A stretch of DNA of 64,000 nucleotides from Eubacteriales Family XIII. Incertae Sedis bacterium (GTDB taxonomy: Bacteria; Bacillota; Clostridia; Peptostreptococcales; Anaerovoracaceae), in NCBI GenBank assembly GCA_031272365.1, contig JAISTX010000036.1, positions 1-64,000 on the forward strand, written 5' to 3'. How positions within the stretch are numbered: position 1 is the stretch's first letter; the number at the start of each line of letters is the position of its first letter. This document shows positions 61,646 through 64,000 of the stretch, piece after piece. Position numbers and translations under genes: made by a program. The notes under the pieces were generated by a model. That model saw only the letters and a program-made list of their open reading frames with translations. It had not been told where the DNA came from and ran no database searches.

Positions 61646-62665
61646 ATGAGAGGAAGGAAGAAGAGGATGGCGAGGGCGCTGCGCGTCCTTGTGGCCGCGG
61701 CGGCGTTGGCTGTCGCGGCCGGCGCGGCGCCGGTCTGCGCCTATGCGGCGGGGGATGCGGTGATCGCGGTCGGCACGGCCGGCGAGAAGGCGCCCGGCGC
61801 GGAGTTTTCGGTCCCCGTGACGATCAAGGGCAACCCCGGGTTCGCGTCGGCGGTGCTGACGGTGGACTACGCGGAGGCGGCGCTGGAGCTCGTCGACATC
61901 GACACGGCGGGCGGGATTTTGAACGGCAAGGCGACGAAGGACGTGGGCTCCGGCACCATCGGCAGCGCCTCGACGCAAAACGACAAGACCGGGGACGGCA
62001 CGCTCTTCACGCTGAAGTTCCGCGTGAAGGACGGCGCGGCGTCCGGGCGCTACGAGATCGGCGTGGGCGTCAAGGACGGCAACGTGAAAAATTTCGTGAA
62101 CGCGGACGTCAAGCCGGTCAGCGTGACGTTTGCCAAGGGCAATGTGGTGGTCGGCGCGGGCAGCGGCACGGGCAGTGGCACGGGCAGTGGTTCGGGCTCC
62201 AGCTCCAGCGGCACGGCGGGCAGTGGCACGTCGTCGTCCGGCGGGAGCACGTCCTCGTCCGGCGGCACATCGTCCTCGTCCGGCGGCACGGCTTCGTCCG
62301 GCGGCACGTCGTCTTCGTCCGGCAGTGCGTCATCATCGGGCAGCACGTCCTCGTCCGGCGGCGCGACTTCGTCCAGCGGGACATCGTCGTCCGGCGGCGC
62401 GGCGTATTCAGACGGCACGTACGCGTATGACGGCACGGAAGGCGCCGCGGCAGGCGGTGCGGCAGGCGGCGACGCATCCGCGGGCGCGCAGACGCCCGAA
62501 GGCGCGGACGCGTCCGGCGGCACGGCGGCCATCGGCGACGCGGAAACGCCGCAGGCCAGCGGCACGGCGCCCGGCATCCAGCGGTGGCTCCCATTCCTCA
62601 TAGGCGCCATAGCCGCCATAGCAGCCGTAGTGCTCATCTACCGGAGGCAGCGGGCGCAGGAATGA
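61646..62665 (+). CDS. Membrane-anchored cohesin protein
   Basis: This 339-residue protein has a signal peptide (~1-34) and one type I cohesin domain (~36-175: VIAVGTAGEKAPGAEFSVPV, with GNPGFASAVLTVDYAEAALE after). A Ser/Gly/Thr linker of more than 100 residues and a C-terminal membrane helix with a basic tail (WLPFLIGAIAAIAAVVLIYR) follow. This is the layout of a cell-surface anchoring scaffoldin. The cohesin shares the DTAGG(I/V)L segment with the cohesin in the adhesin upstream. I chose the ATG at 61646, after GGAAGGG, over 61619. It lies 55 bases after the adhesin and is probably cotranscribed. Binding to the adhesin's dockerin is an inference. Confidence 0.9.
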   Translation: MRGRKKRMARALRVLVAAAALAVAAGAAPVCAYAAGDAVIAVGTAGEKAPGAEFSVPVTIKGNPGFASAVLTVDYAEAALELVDIDTAGGILNGKATKDVGSGTIGSASTQNDKTGDGTLFTLKFRVKDGAASGRYEIGVGVKDGNVKNFVNADVKPVSVTFAKGNVVVGAGSGTGSGTGSGSGSSSSGTAGSGTSSSGGSTSSSGGTSSSSGGTASSGGTSSSSGSASSSGSTSSSGGATSSSGTSSSGGAAYSDGTYAYDGTEGAAAGGAAGGDASAGAQTPEGADASGGTAAIGDAETPQASGTAPGIQRWLPFLIGAIAAIAAVVLIYRRQRAQE

Positions 62666-62675
62666 TGCCGGCAGA

Positions 62676-62704
62676 TTGACAATCGGCGGGTTGTCCCGTA
62701 TGAT
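62676..62704 (+). promoter_or_regulatory. Promoter of the second adhesin gene
   Basis: TTGACA (62676-62681), 17 bases, TATGAT (62699-62704). A second candidate -10, TATACA at 62729-62734, sits closer to the conserved leader motif at 62743-62759. Confidence 0.75.
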
Positions 62705-62742
62705 TTGGCTATCAATGGTTGCGACTCATATACACTACTGCT

Positions 62743-62759
62743 GAAAACCGGGGAATGTT
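62743..62759 (+). promoter_or_regulatory. Leader motif shared with the giant adhesin gene
   Basis: GAAAACCGGGGAATGTT matches 51624-51641 and is followed, as there, by TAGGAGG and an ATG. It is probably part of the mRNA leader and may be a shared regulatory site. Confidence 0.6.
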
Positions 62760-62781
62760 TTTGGTATAGGAGGGTAGGGAG

Positions 62782-64000
62782 ATGTCCAATACGCGTTTTC
62801 TACCGAAGGCGGCGGCTTTACTGTTCGCTGCCTGTCTTGTTTTTGCGCTGTGCGCGCAGACGAACGCCGGGGCCTGGGCCTCGGAGGAGGGCAGCGCCCC
62901 AGCGGAGGCCGCGCCTGAGCAGGGCGGCATCGAGCCGCTGAGCAGCGGCGAGGCCGTGCTGGACGGCATCCACTACTGGCTGGAATACAACGACGAGGAT
63001 GAAGGCAACGAAGCCCCCGGCACCGCGAAGATCACGGGGTACGACGGTGGCGCCCCTGTGATCGATATCCCAGACGAGATCTCCGCCGAGGGCAGGGCTT
63101 ATACAATAACAGAAATCGCGGACCGCGCCTTCGCCGGCTCCGGCGTGAAGGAAGTGCACCTCGAAAACAGCACGATGCTCGCAAAGGTCGGCAGCGGCGC
63201 GTTCGCGGACTGCGCCAGCCTCGAGTCCCTGACGCTGGCCACGCGGATCTGGGACGTGGGCGAGAAGATCCTGGAGGGCGCCTCACAGGGCGCGCAGGTG
63301 TACGTCCTTGACGCGCAGGGGGCATACGCAAACGCCCCCGCGTCTTGGAACCCCCAGTGGCTGGAGGGCTTCAGCGGCAGTGTCAACGGAAAATCGGTCG
63401 ATGCGCCGCAGCCGGCGGACTTCTCCTACTCCGTGAAGGGGGACGGCACGATCAAGCTGGAGCGGTACGAGGGGGCGAACACGGACATCGTGATCCCGTC
63501 CGAGATCGAGGGCAAGGCGGTCACGGAGCTCGGCGGCTACCTGTTCATCTGGGTGGATGATGCTTTCACAGGGAGCATCACGGTCCCAGACAGCGTGCAG
63601 ACCGTCGCGGCCGGCGCGTTCAGCGGCACCTCCGGCGACATCTACGTGGCGTTTGAAGCGGATGCGCTCCCTGCCGGCTGGGACCCGGACTGGGCATCCG
63701 GCGCGGGCGGCAATTTTTATTTCAACGGCGAGCAAGTCACGGCGCTCCTAAATTATTCGCTCAATGCCGACGGGCTCGGCTACACGGTGACGGGCGTTTC
63801 GAACAACCCGGAGGAGGTGGCGATCCCCGCCGTCCACAAGGGCCTGCCCGTGACGGCCATCGGCGCGAACGCGTTCCAGTACAAGAGCGCCCTGGCGCAG
63901 GTGGCGATCCCGTCCTCCGTGACGGCCATCGGCCGCCACGCCTTCTCCTACAGCGGCCTGGAGTCGCTGGACATCCCGGCCTCCGTGGAGAGCATCGGCG
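62782..64000 (+). CDS. Second leucine-rich-repeat adhesin, N-terminal part
   Basis: The frame is open to the window end, so only ~406 residues are visible. The signal peptide (MSNTRFLPKAAALLFAACLV) differs from the giant adhesin's at only a few positions. A short linker and then LRR_5-type repeats follow (VTAIGANAF, SSVTAIGRHAFSYSGLESLD). The repeats keep the same order as in the giant adhesin, including the unusual PASWNP and EGFSG block near residue 190-200, so the pair arose by duplication. The start has AGGAGGG seven bases upstream. Whether it ends in a dockerin cannot be seen here. Confidence 0.92.
   Translation, partial: MSNTRFLPKAAALLFAACLVFALCAQTNAGAWASEEGSAPAEAAPEQGGIEPLSSGEAVLDGIHYWLEYNDEDEGNEAPGTAKITGYDGGAPVIDIPDEISAEGRAYTITEIADRAFAGSGVKEVHLENSTMLAKVGSGAFADCASLESLTLATRIWDVGEKILEGASQGAQVYVLDAQGAYANAPASWNPQWLEGFSGSVNGKSVDAPQPADFSYSVKGDGTIKLERYEGANTDIVIPSEIEGKAVTELGGYLFIWVDDAFTGSITVPDSVQTVAAGAFSGTSGDIYVAFEADALPAGWDPDWASGAGGNFYFNGEQVTALLNYSLNADGLGYTVTGVSNNPEEVAIPAVHKGLPVTAIGANAFQYKSALAQVAIPSSVTAIGRHAFSYSGLESLDIPASVESIG

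Overview
The window is GC-rich bacterial DNA, densely coded on both strands. It carries a Gram-positive gene set: Bacillota-type recA control with a LexA/DinR box, a tetrahydrofolate riboswitch upstream of an ECF folate transporter gene, lipoproteins, and many large secreted surface proteins. With an anaerobic 4-hydroxybutyrate fermentation cluster and acetate kinase, this suggests a strictly anaerobic, high-GC member of the Clostridia, probably a gut or similar anaerobe. The family cannot be fixed from the sequence alone.

Layout. 1-3285: end of a 4-hydroxybutyryl-CoA dehydratase gene, then 4-hydroxybutyrate CoA-transferase and 4-hydroxybutyrate dehydrogenase, closed by a strong terminator. 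3305-8568: ssb with an unusual repeat tail, asd, dapB, ackA, two lipoprotein genes and rpmF. 8635-15805: ftsK/spoIIIE, rimO, pgsA, cinA and recA, with two recA promoters and a LexA box. 15808-21820: small palindromic repeats, folT under a THF riboswitch, pepF-nadK, murI, an acidic hypothetical protein and an RluD-type pseudouridine synthase. 21968-33924: two giant surface proteins (an InlB-repeat protein and a pilin-like protein that looks like two secreted proteins fused) and a small membrane protein. 33921-38811: an accessory patch with an AbiE-type toxin-antitoxin pair, a DUF6273-like lipoprotein, a GNAT toxin-like pair and an AT-rich membrane protein. 38818-51043: thioesterase, xpt, sppA, thrS, aldehyde dehydrogenase, an NCS1 permease with a coupled 54-residue membrane protein, and a complete BMP-type nucleoside ABC transporter. 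51050-64000: an XRE-type regulator divergent from a 3307-residue leucine-rich-repeat adhesin that carries both a cohesin and a dockerin, then a membrane-anchored cohesin protein, then a second leucine-rich-repeat adhesin cut by the window end.

How the parts work together. The first cluster interconverts succinate semialdehyde, 4-hydroxybutyrate, 4-hydroxybutyryl-CoA and crotonyl-CoA, and acetate kinase can supply ATP. NCS1, BMP/Nup and Xpt together point to nucleobase and nucleoside salvage. The most unusual part is the 51.6-64 kb locus. Cohesin and dockerin modules are best known from cellulosomes, but here they sit on BspA-like adhesins beside a cohesin with a C-terminal membrane anchor. 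This suggests a non-cellulolytic, calcium-dependent surface assembly.

A second window-wide theme is promoters whose -10 element lies six bases from the start codon with no Shine-Dalgarno sequence (ftsK, abiEi, the XRE regulator). These genes are probably translated from leaderless mRNAs.
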